Origin: Spartobacteria bacterium
Lineage (GTDB): Bacteria > Verrucomicrobiota > Verrucomicrobiia > Chthoniobacterales > Chthoniobacteraceae
Reading direction: 5' to 3'
Length of the DNA: 64,000 nt
Assembly (NCBI GenBank): GCA_021324395.1
Contig: JAJPJG010000043.1
Location: forward strand, 106,598 to 170,597
This document shows positions 62,144 through 64,000 of this stretch, in pieces. Each line of letters begins with the position of its first letter. Position 1 is the stretch's first letter. The position numbers were made by a program, and so were the translations under genes. The notes beneath the pieces are model-generated. The model made no database searches. It was not told where the DNA came from and saw only the letters and a list, made by a program, of their open reading frames with translations.

Positions 62144-62353
62144 GGCCGCGCGCACCAAACTCCCCCGAATTCTGCGCACGCGATATGTATCCCTCAAAGC
62201 TGAGTCATGCTCGCTTTGCCCGCGTGCAAGGTGGATGCGCGATGTGACGATTGTGTGGCAATGGCGCAACATTCTCGTGACATCGAATGTCTAACGAACG
62301 CGCGTTTGCGCGTGCGCGGACGATGAAGGTGCGGTAAATCGAAACGCAATTTC

Positions 62354-64000
62354 ATGACTCCATTTAAAGTCTGGATCGGACACCCATACCCGCTCGGCGC
62401 CACCTGGAAAGGCAGCGGCGTAAACTTCGCGATCTACTCCGAAAATGCGACCGGCGTCGATTTGTGCCTTTTCGACAACGTCGATTCGCCCACGGAAAAT
62501 ATCCGCATACGCATGACGGAACAGTCGGACGAAGTGTGGCATGTTTTTTTGCCCGACATCAAACCGGGCCAGCTCTACGGCTATCGCGTTTACGGTCCAT
62601 ATGAGCCGGAAAAAGGAGCGCGCTTCAACGCCTCGAAACTCGTGATCGATCCTTACGCAAAGGCCATCGCGGGCAAGATCAACTGGAGCGATGAGATGTT
62701 TGGCTACACGCTCGGCGACGCGAAGGAGGATCTGACGCGCGATTATCGCGATGATGCGTGGGGCATTCCAAAGGCCGTGGTGATTGATCCGGCATTCGAC
62801 TGGCAGGGTGATCGCCGGCCCGATACGCCGCTCTCGGAATCGGTGATTTACGAGGTGCATGTGAAAGGCTTTTCGCAATTGTGCCCGCACATTGCGGAGG
62901 AGGTTCGCGGCACCTACGAGGCGCTCGGCAGCACGTTCGCGATCGACTATTTCAAAAAACTCGGCATCACCGCGGTCGAGCTTTTGCCGGTGCATCAGTT
63001 CGTTGACGACAAGCAGCTGGTCGATCGCGGACTGCGCAATTATTGGGGTTACAACACGATCGGATACTTCGCGCCGGATTGCCGTTACAGCTCCAGCGGC
63101 GTAGTGGGCGAGCAGGTGCGCGAATTTAAAAACATGGTGAAAAACCTGCACGCGGCCGGCATCGAAGTCATCCTCGACGTCGTTTACAACCACACCGCGG
63201 AAGGCAATCACCTCGGGCCGACGCTCTCGTTTAAGGGCATCGACAATTATAATTACTACCGGCTCGTTCCCGACAATCTGCGCTATTACATGGACTACAC
63301 CGGCACCGGCAACACGCTCAACGTGATGCAGCCGCGTGTTTTACAGTTGATCATGGATTCGCTACGCTACTGGGTCACGGAAATGCACGTCGATGGTTTC
63401 CGCTTCGATCTCGCGGCAACGCTCGCGCGCGAACTGCACGAGGTCAGCAAGCTGAGCGCGTTTTTCGACATCATCCACCAGGACCCGATCCTGTCGCAGG
63501 TGAAGCTGATCGCCGAACCATGGGACGTCGGCGAAGGCGGTTACCAGGTCGGCAATTTCCCCGTGCTGTGGGCCGAGTGGAACGGCAAATATCGCGACAC
63601 CGTGCGCAGCTATTGGAAAGGCGACGAAGGGCAGGTCGGAGAACTCGGCTACCGGCTCACCGGCTCGCCCGATTTGTATCAGTGGAATGGCAAGCGTCCC
63701 TACGCGAGCATCAATTTCGTCATCGCGCACGACGGTTTCACCCTCGCGGACCTCGTCAGCTACAACGAAAAACACAACGAGGCGAACGGGGAAAACAACA
63801 ACGACGGCGAGAGTCATAATCGCTCATGGAATTGCGGCGAGGAAGGTCCGACGAAGAGCGCCGAGGTGCTGACTTTGCGGCGGCGGCAGCAGCGAAACCT
63901 TCTGGCGACGCTCTTGTTATCGCAAGGTGTGCCGATGATTTGCGGCGGCGATGAATGTAGCCGCACGCAGCAGGGCAACAACAACGCGTATTGCCAGGAC
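62354..64000 (+). CDS. glgX: Glycogen debranching enzyme GlgX (3' end outside window)
   Basis: 549 codons are present; the gene continues beyond 64000. Residues 1-100 form a CBM48-type beta domain ([17 protein letters not shown]) before the GH13 barrel. GH13 regions are visible: DVVYNHT (region I), GFRFDLA with the nucleophile Asp (region II), the acid/base Glu in EPWD (region III) and AHDGFTL (region IV). The [17 protein letters not shown] segment is typical of GlgX/isoamylase. It removes branches from phosphorylase-limit glycogen. A 229-base gap separates it from the Gfo/Idh gene, with no strong promoter recognised. Confidence 0.95.
   Translation, partial: MTPFKVWIGHPYPLGATWKGSGVNFAIYSENATGVDLCLFDNVDSPTENIRIRMTEQSDEVWHVFLPDIKPGQLYGYRVYGPYEPEKGARFNASKLVIDPYAKAIAGKINWSDEMFGYTLGDAKEDLTRDYRDDAWGIPKAVVIDPAFDWQGDRRPDTPLSESVIYEVHVKGFSQLCPHIAEEVRGTYEALGSTFAIDYFKKLGITAVELLPVHQFVDDKQLVDRGLRNYWGYNTIGYFAPDCRYSSSGVVGEQVREFKNMVKNLHAAGIEVILDVVYNHTAEGNHLGPTLSFKGIDNYNYYRLVPDNLRYYMDYTGTGNTLNVMQPRVLQLIMDSLRYWVTEMHVDGFRFDLAATLARELHEVSKLSAFFDIIHQDPILSQVKLIAEPWDVGEGGYQVGNFPVLWAEWNGKYRDTVRSYWKGDEGQVGELGYRLTGSPDLYQWNGKRPYASINFVIAHDGFTLADLVSYNEKHNEANGENNNDGESHNRSWNCGEEGPTKSAEVLTLRRRQQRNLLATLLLSQGVPMICGGDECSRTQQGNNNAYCQD

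Noticed and set aside
62298..62313. Hairpin ACGCGC-GTTT-GCGCGT before glgX
   Set aside because: A stem of only six bases, no T run on either strand, and GC-rich sequence makes such hairpins common by chance.

Overview
The window looks like chromosomal DNA of a Gram-negative, plant-polysaccharide-using soil bacterium, most likely a member of the Verrucomicrobiota. This is inferred from the high-GC coding style, a lipid A acyltransferase/heptosyltransferase fusion, a SecG with an Ala/Pro-rich tail, a PEP-CTERM protease and GH43/GH35 enzymes. No rRNA, tRNA or CRISPR array was seen, and no single marker fixes the class.

Layout. 0-4.5 kb: end of a LigD-type DNA ligase, a secreted GH43 arabinanase-like enzyme, a UbiB-type kinase, and a separate LigD-type polymerase domain, so the NHEJ modules are split. 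4.5-17.3 kb: housekeeping genes (aspS, hisS, pyrH, frr, secG, nuoB, nuoC), a GH35 beta-galactosidase, the lpxL-waaF fusion and an OppA-type lipoprotein. 17.3-27 kb: two poorly known genes, ilvB, then an envelope/exopolysaccharide cluster (deacetylase-like protein, three GT4 glycosyltransferases, a polyprenyl glycosylphosphotransferase). 27-34 kb: a translationally coupled minus-strand series rmuC-znuA-znuC-znuB-permease-DUF1980 for zinc-type metal uptake, then a CDF efflux pump and a half-size EamA protein.

34.1-39.3 kb is an accessory island. It holds small, mostly minus-strand genes of unknown function. Their starts lie within about 25 bases of GTTRRRY boxes, and two stop codons lie inside RYYYAAC boxes. 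One complete, well-folded attC site (38309-38431) is present, with degenerate attC remnants around it. No integron integrase is seen, so this is best read as a cluster of attC sites lacking an integrase (a CALIN-type gene-cassette array). The same island carries a three-copy dispersed repeat, a 13-unit 21-bp hairpin minisatellite and a split 14-bp inverted motif resembling a XerC half-site.

39.3-64 kb: a PEP-CTERM subtilase, a TPR protein, small stress and membrane proteins, fumC, a phospholipid methyltransferase-like protein, acnA, a peroxiredoxin, paired CorC/HlyC proteins, ilvC, three TM2 units, crcB-DUF190, an amino-acid ABC transporter, a large hybrid histidine kinase with an ethylene-receptor-like sensor, a Gfo/Idh oxidoreductase and the 5' part of glgX.

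Outside the island every convergent gene pair (seven of seven) abuts or overlaps at its stop codons, and many co-directional genes overlap by ATGA. The genome is tightly packed, with few intrinsic terminators; two clear ones are listed.
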